The translations under genes and the position numbers were made by a program. Below are positions 42,078 to 50,744 of a stretch of 64,000 nt of DNA, piece by piece. A model generated the notes under the pieces. It had not been told where the DNA came from. It searched no databases and saw nothing but the letters and a program-made list of their open reading frames with translations. Each line of letters opens with the position of its first letter. Position 1 is the stretch's first letter. This DNA comes from Rhodospirillaceae bacterium (GTDB lineage: Bacteria; Pseudomonadota; Alphaproteobacteria; UBA8366; Aestuariispiraceae): the NCBI GenBank assembly GCA_002709955.1, contig PAQY01000002.1, positions 108,448 through 172,447 on the forward strand, in the 5' to 3' direction.

Positions 42078-44249
42078 ATGACTGTGATCAGTCTGGATAT
42101 TGATGGTATGACCTGTGCGGGCTGTGCCGGACGGGTAGAAAAGGCGCTGAAATCGGTGGATGGTGTTTCGACAGCCCAGGTTAATCTGGCGCTGGAAAAG
42201 GCCTCGATTGAAGGAAGCGCCCCTCCGGAAACGCTGATCAAGGCGGTGGAGCGCGCAGGCTATACCGCCTGGTACCTTGAAGATGTCGATCCAGACGTCC
42301 GGGAAGCGTCCCAACGTGCAACAGAGCGTCAGGCCTGGCTGTGGCTGCTCGTTGCGGTCGTTCTGACCCTCCCTTTTCTGATTCAAATGATCGGTATGGT
42401 CTTGGGTCAGCATTGGATGCTGCCCTATTGGCTGGAACCCATCCTGGCCGCGCCTGTCGTGTTTGGGGCGGGTTGGACCTTTTATAAGGGTGCATGGCAT
42501 GCGGTTGTGACCCGCACGGGCACGATGGACCTTTTGGTCGCCATGGGGACGGGGGCCGCATTCTTTTTCAGCCTGTGGCTGGTTTTCAGCCAGGGGATCG
42601 CGGCACAAGGCCATCTGTATTTTGAAGCCGCCGCCGTGATTGTGACGCTGGTTCTGTTTGGCAAACGCCTGGAATCCCGCGCCAAAAAGAGCACCAGCGA
42701 GGCGATCCGGGGCCTGATGGCCCTGACCCCTGATGAAGTCTGTCGCATCACACAGTCTGGCGAGGAAGAGACCGTCCCCCTGACGGCGATTGCGGTTGGT
42801 GATGTCCTGCGGGTGCGCCCAGGGGAGCGTATTCCTGTCGATGGCCGCATTCTGGACGGCACAACCAGCATCGATGAATCGCTGATCACCGGGGAAAGTG
42901 TTGCTGTTGCGAAGTCCCAAGGCGATCCTGTTGTCGGCGGCGCGATCAATGGTGATGGCCTGCTGAGGATAGAGGCGACGGCGGTCGGTAAGGACACGAC
43001 CCTGGCAAAGATTGTGCGGTTGGTAGAGCGCGCGCAAAGCGGCAAGGCCCCAATGCAACGGCTGGTCGATCGTGTCAGCGCGATCTTTGTGCCGATCGTT
43101 CTGGGGATTGCTGGTGTCACCTTTATCGGTTGGATGGTCGCTGGTGGCGGGTTTGAAACCGCCCTGATTGCGGCGGTATCGGTTCTGGTCATTGCCTGTC
43201 CCTGTGCGCTGGGACTTGCAACGCCAACCGCAATTGTGGCCGGGACCGGGGCTGCGGCGAAGGCCGGGATTCTGATCAAGGATGTCGAGGCGATGGAGCG
43301 TGCCGCCCATATCGATACCGTCCTGTTTGATAAGACCGGTACCGTGACGGTGGGGCAGCCGCGCCTGGCCCAAACACAATTGGTGTGGGAAGGCGATCCG
43401 GATGCGATTCTGGCCCTTGCTGTTGCCTTGCAACGCGGCAGTGACCATCCCCTGGCAGACGCCTTCCGGGCAGCCTATGACGGTCAGGCGTCCACCCTGA
43501 AGTCGCCACAGCAGTTCCGCAACCATCCGGGGGAGGGTGTGTCCGGGACACTGGACGGTCATGCGCTGGTTCTGGGGAACCGGGCGGCGATGGCACGGTC
43601 AAAGATTGCACTGACACAGGCGATAGAAACACATGCCGCAGCGATGGAGGAAGAGGGAGAGACCGTCGCCTTCCTGGCAAAGGAGGGCGAATTGATCGCC
43701 TGGTTTGGCCTGATCGATGCGCCGCGTCCAGAGGCGCAGGATGCCATCGCCAAACTGACAGCCCAGGGTATTCGGGTCGGCCTGTTATCGGGGGACAGCC
43801 AGGCTGTGGCCCAGCGTATTGCCGCCATGGTCGGCATTACCGATGTTACCGCCGGGGTGAAACCTGATCGTAAGGTGAAGGCTGTAAAGACCTTGCAGGA
43901 TGCGGGGCGACGGGTTGCGATGGTGGGCGATGGAATCAATGACGCGCCCGCCCTGGTTCAGGCTGATCTGGGGCTGGCGATGGGGACAGGAACCGACATC
44001 GCCCTGGATGCGGCCCCGGTGACGCTGATGCGCGCGGATTTGAATCTGGTACCGGCAGCCTTGGATATTTGCCGCCGTACCGTTCGGAAAATCCATCACA
44101 ATCTGTTCTGGGCCTTTTTCTACAATGTCGTGGGCCTGCCCTTGGCGGCATTGGGCTATCTGAGCCCAGAGATAGCAGGCGCCGCCATGGCGATGAGTTC
44201 CGTCAGCGTTGTCACCAGTTCCCTGCTGTTGCGGCGCTGGCACCCTTAA
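42078..44249 (+). CDS. copA: Cu(I)-exporting P1B-type ATPase
   Basis: A 723-aa P1B ATPase with one N-terminal heavy-metal domain (GMTCAGC, Cys13 and Cys16), eight predicted membrane helices, the transmembrane Cu site CPC (374-376, in IACPCALGLATP), phosphorylated Asp418 in DKTGT, and GDGINDAPAL in the hinge. The motif set points to Cu(I)/Ag(I) export from the cytosol. AAAGGAG precedes the ATG at 42078. It shares a divergent regulatory region with the CueR-like gene. Its stop overlaps the convergent MAPEG gene by 4 bp. Confidence 0.96.
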   Translation: MTVISLDIDGMTCAGCAGRVEKALKSVDGVSTAQVNLALEKASIEGSAPPETLIKAVERAGYTAWYLEDVDPDVREASQRATERQAWLWLLVAVVLTLPFLIQMIGMVLGQHWMLPYWLEPILAAPVVFGAGWTFYKGAWHAVVTRTGTMDLLVAMGTGAAFFFSLWLVFSQGIAAQGHLYFEAAAVIVTLVLFGKRLESRAKKSTSEAIRGLMALTPDEVCRITQSGEEETVPLTAIAVGDVLRVRPGERIPVDGRILDGTTSIDESLITGESVAVAKSQGDPVVGGAINGDGLLRIEATAVGKDTTLAKIVRLVERAQSGKAPMQRLVDRVSAIFVPIVLGIAGVTFIGWMVAGGGFETALIAAVSVLVIACPCALGLATPTAIVAGTGAAAKAGILIKDVEAMERAAHIDTVLFDKTGTVTVGQPRLAQTQLVWEGDPDAILALAVALQRGSDHPLADAFRAAYDGQASTLKSPQQFRNHPGEGVSGTLDGHALVLGNRAAMARSKIALTQAIETHAAAMEEEGETVAFLAKEGELIAWFGLIDAPRPEAQDAIAKLTAQGIRVGLLSGDSQAVAQRIAAMVGITDVTAGVKPDRKVKAVKTLQDAGRRVAMVGDGINDAPALVQADLGLAMGTGTDIALDAAPVTLMRADLNLVPAALDICRRTVRKIHHNLFWAFFYNVVGLPLAALGYLSPEIAGAAMAMSSVSVVTSSLLLRRWHP

Positions 44250-44647
44250 ATCAGCAATGCCGGTATTGTCAGGATCAGGCCGTACACGGCGCTGAGGATC
44301 AGGGTGGCGACGGTCATGACGGTTGAGATAACCCGCAGGCGCATTTGTAGCTTGGTCGTGCCCGTAACGCGCAGGGATTGGGAATGGAGTATCCGCGCCA
44401 GGACCAGCACGATGCCCGCAAGATGCAGATAATAGATTGATCCGGACACGGTTTCGATCATCAGCATCAAAATCAGGATCATTGGCACCCATTCGACAAA
44501 ATTGCCAAAGGTGCGGATACGGGCGATCAATTCCGGGTCCCCGCCATCGCCCAGGCTGACCCGCGTGCGGCCGCGCTGTCCAGGAATACGCAAACCCAGG
44601 GCGGCCATTATCAGGGCCAGAAGGCAGGCATAAAACAATGTGATCAC
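44246..44647 (-). CDS. MAPEG family membrane protein
   Basis: A 133-aa four-helix inner-membrane protein. MAPEG marks: LRIPGQRGRTRVSLGDGGDPELIARIRTFGNFVEWVP and LARILHSQSLRV. Bacterial members are glutathione-linked or of unknown role. It starts at a GTG with GAGGAGATAAATC before it. It follows the TetR gene by 21 bp on the same strand, as the third gene of the flavoenzyme-tetR-MAPEG unit. Confidence 0.88.
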   Translation of the reverse strand: MITLFYACLLALIMAALGLRIPGQRGRTRVSLGDGGDPELIARIRTFGNFVEWVPMILILMLMIETVSGSIYYLHLAGIVLVLARILHSQSLRVTGTTKLQMRLRVISTVMTVATLILSAVYGLILTIPALLI

Positions 44648-44668
44648 GATTTATCTCCTCGAAAGTTC

Positions 44669-45313
44669 TTACGAGGTGGGGTGTGCGTTGGATTTTGCAA
44701 AGGAAATAAATCGGTCCAGGGCTTCCTGGCTGGGAACCTCGCCGGTGAAGCCGATCAGATAGTTGCGGCTGTGGGCCAGGCGTTCGTCCAGCGTTTCTGC
44801 GATGTCGAGGGCGTAATAGCCGATTTGCATATAGTACAGAATGCGGGCGCGGATGAAGGAGTCGCTGGCGTCAAAGCCATGGCGCTGAAACATCTTGGTC
44901 AGGGCCTGCATGCGGATATCGTCGGATTGATCGACCACGCGACGGATTTCCGGGTCGCGCCTGGACCATTCCCGGATCGCAAAATCCAGTTTTGGATCAA
45001 ATAACGTGGAATCCAGAAAGCATTCAAAAACCGCCAGAACGGAGTCCGTAATACTGGGGCAGGGGCGTTCCGCCCGCGACACGATGGCAGCGGTGTTGGT
45101 TCCCGCCCAAATTTCCAGCAAGGCCGCCAGCAGGTCTTCCCGGCTTTGAAAATACCAATAGAAGCTGGACCGGGAGACCTGAAGGGACTGGCTTAACGGC
45201 AGGATTTTGACCTGTTCGACACCATCGGAAATCAGTGTCTTCAGGGCCAGGTCGATCCAATCCTGCCGCGTTGCCTTGGTATGGGGGGCGGGCGATTGTC
45301 CTTCCGGGCTCAC
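44669..45313 (-). CDS. TetR-family transcriptional regulator
   Basis: A 214-aa TetR regulator. The N-terminal helix-turn-helix (about 15-62) includes ILPLSQSLQVSRSSFYWYFQSREDLLAALLE. The C-terminal ligand domain is unrelated to named subtypes. Translation starts at a GTG that overlaps the stop of the flavoenzyme gene (GTGA), so the two are coupled. It probably controls its own operon; no palindromic operator was found in the 96 bp upstream of the flavoenzyme. Confidence 0.92.
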   Translation of the reverse strand: MSPEGQSPAPHTKATRQDWIDLALKTLISDGVEQVKILPLSQSLQVSRSSFYWYFQSREDLLAALLEIWAGTNTAAIVSRAERPCPSITDSVLAVFECFLDSTLFDPKLDFAIREWSRRDPEIRRVVDQSDDIRMQALTKMFQRHGFDASDSFIRARILYYMQIGYYALDIAETLDERLAHSRNYLIGFTGEVPSQEALDRFISFAKSNAHPTS

Positions 45314-47724
45314 AGCCGCATCCGCGCGCCATCAGGGTCATAAGGGGATGGGGCAATCACCTTCGCCTTCCGCTCCACCCCGACCACATGGACGGTCAAT
45401 TCCGTGCCCGACTGAGTGAAGGGACGTTCAACCAGGGCCATAGCCAGGCTAGTCCCGATGGTATGCCCATAGCCGCCCGATGTGACATAGCCAACCCTTA
45501 CCCCATCCTGCCAGACCGGCTCATAGCCGCTGACTTCTGCATCCGGGCTGTCGATGGCAAGCGTGACCAAGCAGGTCGCCGCCCCGCCTGCATCCCGTTC
45601 CGCCAGTGCGGCCTTGCGTCCAATGAAATCGGGTTTCTGCCAGTCGATCCATCGGTCCATGCCGGTCTGGCCGGGGGTATAGCCTTGCGTGAATTCCCGC
45701 GACCATATGCCAAAGCTCTTTTCCAGGCGCAGCGCGTTCATGGCATAGAAGCCATACTCCCGCATCCCCTGGTCCGATCCCGCGTCCAGCAGCATTTCAC
45801 GAAGGGCGATATGTTCGACCGCGGGCACGTTGATTTCATACCCCAATTCGCCACAGACCGATAGGCGTGCAACCTTGGCCCGGATCAGACCGATATCCAG
45901 CTCCATACAGCCCATGAAGGGCAGGGCGGTATGGCTGATATCCTGATGGGTCAGTTTTTCCAGAACCTTGCGAGAGTTTGGCCCGGCGAGGGAGAATCCA
46001 ACCATGGCATCGGAAATATCCCGCACGGTAACGTCGCCGGACCGATGATCCTGGAACCAGCGCATATGCCAGGCCCGCAGGTAATAGGATCCCATGATCC
46101 ACCAGGTACCATCCCCCCAGTTAAAGACGGTCAGGTCGCCTTTCAGGCGGCCTTCCGGGGACAGCATCGGGGCCAGCTTGGCGCGGCCCGGTTTGGGCAG
46201 GCGGCTTGCCATGATCGTGTTCAACCAGGTCTCAGCCTCAGGGCCGGACACCTCAAAACGGGAGAAGCCGGAAATATCCAACAGACCCACTGTTTCCCGC
46301 ACGGCCTTGCATTCTTCGGCAACCACATCGAAGGCGTTGGAGCGTTTCAGGGTCGGTGTTTCTTCAAAGCCCGGCGGGCCAAACATCAGGGGGACTTCCA
46401 ACCCCCAGCTGCATCCCCACTTCGCCCCGGCGGCAGTCATCGCGTCATAGGCAGGGGCCTTCTTCAGCGGACGACCGGCGGGCAGTTGCTCATTTGGATA
46501 GGTCATGACGAAGCGCCGGGAATAAAACTGTCCGGTTGTCTGTTTGATGTATTCACGGTTCGACGCAAAGGCCCCATAGCGTGCGATATCCATGGGCCAG
46601 GCGTCGGCCTCAGGCTCCCCATGGATCATCCATTCTGCCAGGGATTTCCCGACACCACCCCCTTGCAGGAAGCCCGCCATAACCCCACAGGCCAGCCAAT
46701 AATTGCGCTTTCCAGGGACGGGTCCAACTAAGGGGTTTCCGTCTGGAGAAAATGTAAAAGCACCATTTACCCAACGCTTTACACCAACTTCTTGAAGGCA
46801 TGGATAACGTTTAAATCCCAGCGTCAGTTCGGTTTCAATTCGGTCGAAATCTTCCTGGATCAGCTCAAACCCATAGTCCCAGGGCGCGCCATCCATGTTC
46901 CAATGTTTGTGTTCAACTTCGTAGATTCCCAGCAAGACCCCCTTCTGATCCTGACGCAGATAGGTAAAACCTTCCAGGTCGACGGTCATCGGGACTTCAA
47001 AATCCAGCGCTTCGATTTCGGGGATTGAATCTGTCACCAGATAATGGTGTTCCAGGGGGGATAGTGGCAGGTCCAGACCGACCATGCGCCCCACTTGCTT
47101 GGCCCATAGGCCACCGGCATTGACCACATGTTCTGCGTGTATTGTTCCCTTTTCTGTGACGACATCCCAACTGCCATCGGGGCGCTGGATCAACTCCTCA
47201 ACCTTGTTGTTTTCGATCACCTCTGCGCCGCGCATCTTCGCTGCCTTGGCATAGGCATGCACCGTGCCGGTCGTGTCGATATAGCCCTCGCGGTCAGCCC
47301 ACAGGCCCCCGATCACGCCAGTCACATCCATGATGGGGCATCGGGCTTTGATCTCTTCCGGGGTCATCAGGTGGCAATCTTCAATGCCGATGGTCTGGAA
47401 AATACGATAGGCCGATTGCAGCCATTCCCATCGTGCAGGCGCGGAAGCAACGGTGATACCGCCCGTCATATGCAGGCCGATATCCTGACCGCTTTCCTTT
47501 TCAATCTCAGCCAGCAGGTCGATGGTATAGGCCTGCAGGGCCGCCATGTTCGGATCGGCGTTCAGCGCGTGAATGCCCCCCGCTGCATGCCAGGAGGATC
47601 CCGCCGTCAGGATTGAGCGTTCGACCAGCGCCACATCGGTCCAGCCGAATTTCGCCAGATGATACAGAACAGACGCCCCAACGACGCCCCCGCCAATAAC
47701 CACGACCCGATACTGCGATTTCAT
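45310..47724 (-). CDS. dimethylglycine/sarcosine dehydrogenase-like flavoprotein
   Basis: An 804-aa fusion: N-terminal DAO-type FAD oxidoreductase (VVVIGGGVVGASVLYHLAK, GxGxxG at 11-16) and C-terminal GcvT-like folate-binding domains (LDISGFSRFEVSGPEAETWLNTI, GYEINVP, GMDRWIDWQKPDFIGRKAAL). His46 in TAGSSWHAAGG matches the His that binds FAD covalently in dimethylglycine dehydrogenase. Family members oxidise N-methyl groups of dimethylglycine, sarcosine or similar amines to formaldehyde or methylene-THF. The substrate is inferred. AGGGGAGC precedes the ATG; tetR and MAPEG follow. Confidence 0.9.
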   Translation of the reverse strand: MKSQYRVVVIGGGVVGASVLYHLAKFGWTDVALVERSILTAGSSWHAAGGIHALNADPNMAALQAYTIDLLAEIEKESGQDIGLHMTGGITVASAPARWEWLQSAYRIFQTIGIEDCHLMTPEEIKARCPIMDVTGVIGGLWADREGYIDTTGTVHAYAKAAKMRGAEVIENNKVEELIQRPDGSWDVVTEKGTIHAEHVVNAGGLWAKQVGRMVGLDLPLSPLEHHYLVTDSIPEIEALDFEVPMTVDLEGFTYLRQDQKGVLLGIYEVEHKHWNMDGAPWDYGFELIQEDFDRIETELTLGFKRYPCLQEVGVKRWVNGAFTFSPDGNPLVGPVPGKRNYWLACGVMAGFLQGGGVGKSLAEWMIHGEPEADAWPMDIARYGAFASNREYIKQTTGQFYSRRFVMTYPNEQLPAGRPLKKAPAYDAMTAAGAKWGCSWGLEVPLMFGPPGFEETPTLKRSNAFDVVAEECKAVRETVGLLDISGFSRFEVSGPEAETWLNTIMASRLPKPGRAKLAPMLSPEGRLKGDLTVFNWGDGTWWIMGSYYLRAWHMRWFQDHRSGDVTVRDISDAMVGFSLAGPNSRKVLEKLTHQDISHTALPFMGCMELDIGLIRAKVARLSVCGELGYEINVPAVEHIALREMLLDAGSDQGMREYGFYAMNALRLEKSFGIWSREFTQGYTPGQTGMDRWIDWQKPDFIGRKAALAERDAGGAATCLVTLAIDSPDAEVSGYEPVWQDGVRVGYVTSGGYGHTIGTSLAMALVERPFTQSGTELTVHVVGVERKAKVIAPSPYDPDGARMRL

Positions 47725-47820
47725 CCGACTGCTCCCCTGTGCTTAAAGTCTTGTGCCTAAAGTTGTTTGAAAAACCTTAGCAGCTTCTTTTTCAGAGTCT
47801 AGACATAAGTGTACAGGGCG

Positions 47821-48258
47821 TCAGATCAGGCCCAGAAGCAACAGATACAGCGCGATATAACGTCCCGTCTTTGCGATCGTGACGATGATCAGAAAGGGCA
47901 GGATGGGTTCGCGCAGGACGCCTGCGACCACCGTCAACGGGTCGCCGATGAAGGGGGCCCAACTGAGCAGCAGCGACCATTTACCCCAGCGGTGATACCA
48001 TTCCGTGGCGCGGATCAGGGATTTGGGGTCCTGTTTCGTCCAGAACCGCCCGCGTAACTTGTCCAGACTGCGCCCAATCCCCCAATTGATCACGGCCCCC
48101 AACACATTTCCGATACTGGCGACGGTCAACAGCAGGAATGCGGATTGATCGCCCGCCAGCAGCAGGGCGGTCAGCACGGCTTCGGATTGCAGGGGAAGGA
48201 TGGTCGCAGCGATCAGCGCCGACAGGAACAGGCCGGAATAGGCGACAAGGTCCGACAT
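47821..48258 (-). CDS. YqaA/DedA-like (SNARE-associated) membrane protein
   Basis: A 145-aa small membrane protein of the YqaA type (VTT/DedA superfamily). Hydrophobic helices run at about 8-28, 35-60 and 95-145. Re-entrant-loop residues are in ASIGNVLGAVINWGIGR and the motif FIGDPLTVVAGVLR. Related proteins move polyprenyl phosphate or other lipids; the function here is unknown. It begins 6 nt after bluB, last of rluB-rsmD-bluB-yqaA. Confidence 0.87.
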   Translation of the reverse strand: MSDLVAYSGLFLSALIAATILPLQSEAVLTALLLAGDQSAFLLLTVASIGNVLGAVINWGIGRSLDKLRGRFWTKQDPKSLIRATEWYHRWGKWSLLLSWAPFIGDPLTVVAGVLREPILPFLIIVTIAKTGRYIALYLLLLGLI

Positions 48259-48264
48259 ACGCGG

Positions 48265-48897
48265 TCAGCGCCGAAAAACGCGCTGTAACAGGGGGGAACG
48301 ATGTTCCCAGCCCGCTCGCTCTAATTCCGGTGTGTCGGTTTCCTGCTGCGGATAACCGATGCACAGATAGGCGATGAAGCGCCAGTCTTTTGGGACATCC
48401 AGGGCGTCTGAGACGTCATCCGGGTTCAGGATCGACAGCCATCCCAGACCGATCCCTTCGGCCCGTGCTGCCAGCCATAGGGTCTGGATCGCCCCAACTG
48501 TTGAGAAATCCAGTGTTTCCGGCATGGTCTGTCGGCCCAGGCCGCCACCCTGATCGGGGTCGGGATCACAGAAGACCGCCAGATGCACCGGTGCCTGATC
48601 CAGCCCGGCCAGTTTCAATGTCGCATAAAGTTCTGCCCGGTCCCCATCCAGCCCGTCCAGCGCGGCCTTGTTATGGATTTCAAACGAAGCCCGGATTGCT
48701 GCGCGGGGGGCGTCCTTTTCAACCAGCACGAACCGCCAGGGCTGGCTGAGGCCGACAGAAGGGGCCTGATCGGCAATTGCCAGCAATCTATCCAGCGCGT
48801 CGGGGGGCAGCGGGTCGGTCCTGAAATGCCGCACATCCCGTCGCCAGGTGAAAAGGTCCCGCAATTTTGTGCGAAATTCTGCATCAAAATCCGGCAT
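48265..48897 (-). CDS. bluB: 5,6-dimethylbenzimidazole synthase
   Basis: A 210-aa nitroreductase-fold protein that cannibalises FMN with O2 to make the DMB lower ligand of vitamin B12. BluB marks: FTWRRDVRHFRTDPLP (16-31), APSVGLSQPWRFVLV (45-59) and the C-terminal GWLSILNPDDVSDALDVPKDWRFIAYLCIGYP. It starts 2 nt after rsmD and is followed by yqaA, so it is cotranscribed with RNA-modification genes. It shows that this organism makes or completes cobalamin, which fits the B12 riboswitch at 6790. Confidence 0.95.
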   Translation of the reverse strand: MPDFDAEFRTKLRDLFTWRRDVRHFRTDPLPPDALDRLLAIADQAPSVGLSQPWRFVLVEKDAPRAAIRASFEIHNKAALDGLDGDRAELYATLKLAGLDQAPVHLAVFCDPDPDQGGGLGRQTMPETLDFSTVGAIQTLWLAARAEGIGLGWLSILNPDDVSDALDVPKDWRFIAYLCIGYPQQETDTPELERAGWEHRSPLLQRVFRR

Positions 48898-48899
48898 GG

Positions 48900-49457
48900 T
48901 TATCCCTGTGCAGGTTCCAGAAAGATAAACCGGGTCGCGCCATAGCGACGGTCATCAATGACATCAAATCTGGACGGGCAGTCAAACGGGGCCTTGGGGT
49001 GCAGTTGCAGCACCGCCAGTCCATCGGTCGCCAGCCACCCTTTCTGATGGGCGGCGACCAGGCTGTTTTCGACCACCAGATCCCGATAGGGCGGGTCAAA
49101 GAAGATCAGGCCGCAGGGGGATTTTGCGGTGGGTGGCTTGGTGGCGTCCTTGTTCAGGATCGTGGTGGCCTCGCGGAAGCGGGCCTTATTGATATTGGTG
49201 CTTAAAACCTTTGACGCTGCGGGATCGTTTTCCAGAAAGCAGCAGTGGCGCGCTCCCCGGCTTAAAGCTTCCAGGCCCAAAGCCCCGGTCCCCGCAAAGA
49301 AATCAGCAACGGGGCGATCCTGCCATTTTTTGGCATGTTTGGGCGTGGCAAGGATGTTGAACAGGGATTCCCGCGCCCGTTCTGATGTGGGGCGGGTTGT
49401 GGTGCCTTCTGGCGCATCCAGATACAGCCCACGGCGGCTACCGGCGACGATCCGCAT
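48900..49457 (-). CDS. rsmD: 16S rRNA (guanine-966-N2)-methyltransferase
   Basis: A 185-aa methyltransferase that modifies G966 of 16S rRNA. Start MRIVAGSRRGLYL, RPTSERARESLFNIL, SAM motif FFAGTGALGLEALSRGA and the catalytic (D/N)PPY motif FFDPPYRDL are all present. GAGGAAAA precedes the ATG. Its first 20 bp overlap the end of rluB in another frame. Confidence 0.95.
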   Translation of the reverse strand: MRIVAGSRRGLYLDAPEGTTTRPTSERARESLFNILATPKHAKKWQDRPVADFFAGTGALGLEALSRGARHCCFLENDPAASKVLSTNINKARFREATTILNKDATKPPTAKSPCGLIFFDPPYRDLVVENSLVAAHQKGWLATDGLAVLQLHPKAPFDCPSRFDVIDDRRYGATRFIFLEPAQG

Positions 49458-50628
49458 TCGGTTTTCCTCGTTTCGGGCCTATCCGGGCACCAGATTTCGT
49501 TCCCTCGCTGACCGTTTCTACGGAATGTCTTTGAGGTGTTGGTTTCGCCCCAGCTGGTTTTACCCCGGCTGGTTTAACCCCGGCTGGTTTAACACCTGAA
49601 GGTTTCGGGCTTGAACCACGGCCAGGACCCTGCTTCGCATTCCCCTCTGGCTTGGCATATCGTGTGATGCGGGTGCCCGTTGGCTTGGCCGGTCGGGATG
49701 GCTTGTTTGCCGCATTTGGCGTGTCAGGTGCGACTTTCGCGCCCGCCTCCGCTGGGGCATCTGCCGAACGGTTTCTGGACTTATGCAGGGGTTTCTTATG
49801 GGGTTTCGGTTTGGCTTTGGCCTTGGCCCATTTGGCCTGGCCCTTGCGGCTTTCCCCGCCGACAGTATCGCGCAGCATCTTGGCAGAGACTTCTTCCACC
49901 CCACCGCGTGTTAGTGTGCTTAACTGAAAAGGCCCATAAGCGACGCGGATCAGGCGGTTGACCGGGTAATCCAGATATTCCATGACCTTGCGGATTTCGC
50001 GGTTTTTGCCTTCAGTCAGGGACACGGAAACCCAGGCATTCGCACCTTTCTGGCTTTCCAGTTCCGCCCGGATTTCGCCATAGCGGATGCCTTCAACCGT
50101 GACGCCATTGGCGACCGTATCCAGCTTTTCCTGGCTGACATAGCCATGGACGCGCACACGATAGCGCCGGATCCATCCTGTCGCGGGCAGTTCCAGCCGA
50201 CGCGCCAGGTCGCCATCATTGGTCAACAGCAACAGGCCTTCAGAATTTAAATCCAGCCGCCCGATGCTGACAACGCGCGGCATTTCCGGGGGCAGGCGTT
50301 CAAAGATATTGGCACGGCCTTTCTCATCCTTAGCCGTGACGACCAGGCCGGGTGGCTTATTGTAACGCCACAGGCGCGCAGCCTGTGCTTCAGGCAGGGG
50401 TTTTCCATCCACGACCACAATGTCGTCAGGCCCAACATTCAGCGCAGGGCTGTCGATCAGTGTGCCATTGACGGAGACGCGCCCGTCTTCGATCCAGCGT
50501 TCCGCGTCGCGTCTGGAACACAGGCCAGCCCGGGCAATTCGTTTGGCCAGACGCTGGGTCTCGCCGCCCGTCGGATCGGTGGCGTGATCGGGCATTTCAT
50601 TTTCGAGGGGATTGTGTGGATCGCTCAT
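49438..50628 (-). CDS. rluB: pseudouridine synthase RluB with long basic tail
   Basis: A 396-aa RsuA-family synthase that makes pseudouridine in 23S rRNA (position 2605 in E. coli). S4 RNA-binding domain about 25-75 (LAKRIARAGLCSRRDAERWIEDGRVSVNG); catalytic Asp126 in GRLDLNSEGLLLL; then RVAYGPFQLSTLTRGGVEEVS. Past residue 265 a Lys/Pro/Ala-rich tail of about 130 aa includes VKPAG repeats encoded by a 15-bp tandem repeat. The tail, probably disordered and RNA-binding, is longer than in the E. coli protein. Start MSDPHNP; a longer open frame lies upstream. Confidence 0.93.
   Translation of the reverse strand: MSDPHNPLENEMPDHATDPTGGETQRLAKRIARAGLCSRRDAERWIEDGRVSVNGTLIDSPALNVGPDDIVVVDGKPLPEAQAARLWRYNKPPGLVVTAKDEKGRANIFERLPPEMPRVVSIGRLDLNSEGLLLLTNDGDLARRLELPATGWIRRYRVRVHGYVSQEKLDTVANGVTVEGIRYGEIRAELESQKGANAWVSVSLTEGKNREIRKVMEYLDYPVNRLIRVAYGPFQLSTLTRGGVEEVSAKMLRDTVGGESRKGQAKWAKAKAKPKPHKKPLHKSRNRSADAPAEAGAKVAPDTPNAANKPSRPAKPTGTRITRYAKPEGNAKQGPGRGSSPKPSGVKPAGVKPAGVKPAGAKPTPQRHSVETVSEGTKSGARIGPKRGKPNADRRR
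49541..49600. repeat. 15-bp tandem repeat in the rluB tail
   Basis: Four units of the type TGGTTT(A/T)ACCCCGGC at 49541, 49556, 49571 and 49586, exactly in phase, encode VKPAG pentapeptides on the minus strand. Unit changes are mostly synonymous or conservative. Such in-frame repeats can vary in number between strains. Confidence 0.85.
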
Positions 50629-50744
50629 AGCGTTGCGCTTGCTGCCCGTGTTACAGACTAAACAGGATTGTGGCCCAGCCATACCCGCCACAGCGGCTTG
50701 CGGCAAGCCACGCTGTTTGCTGGCCTTCAGATAGGATGCACAAA

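Noticed and set aside
41994-43562. 522-aa open frame on the minus strand opposite copA
   Set aside because: Low-complexity translation (Gln/His/Arg-rich) and no family blocks; a shadow of the strongly biased copA frame.
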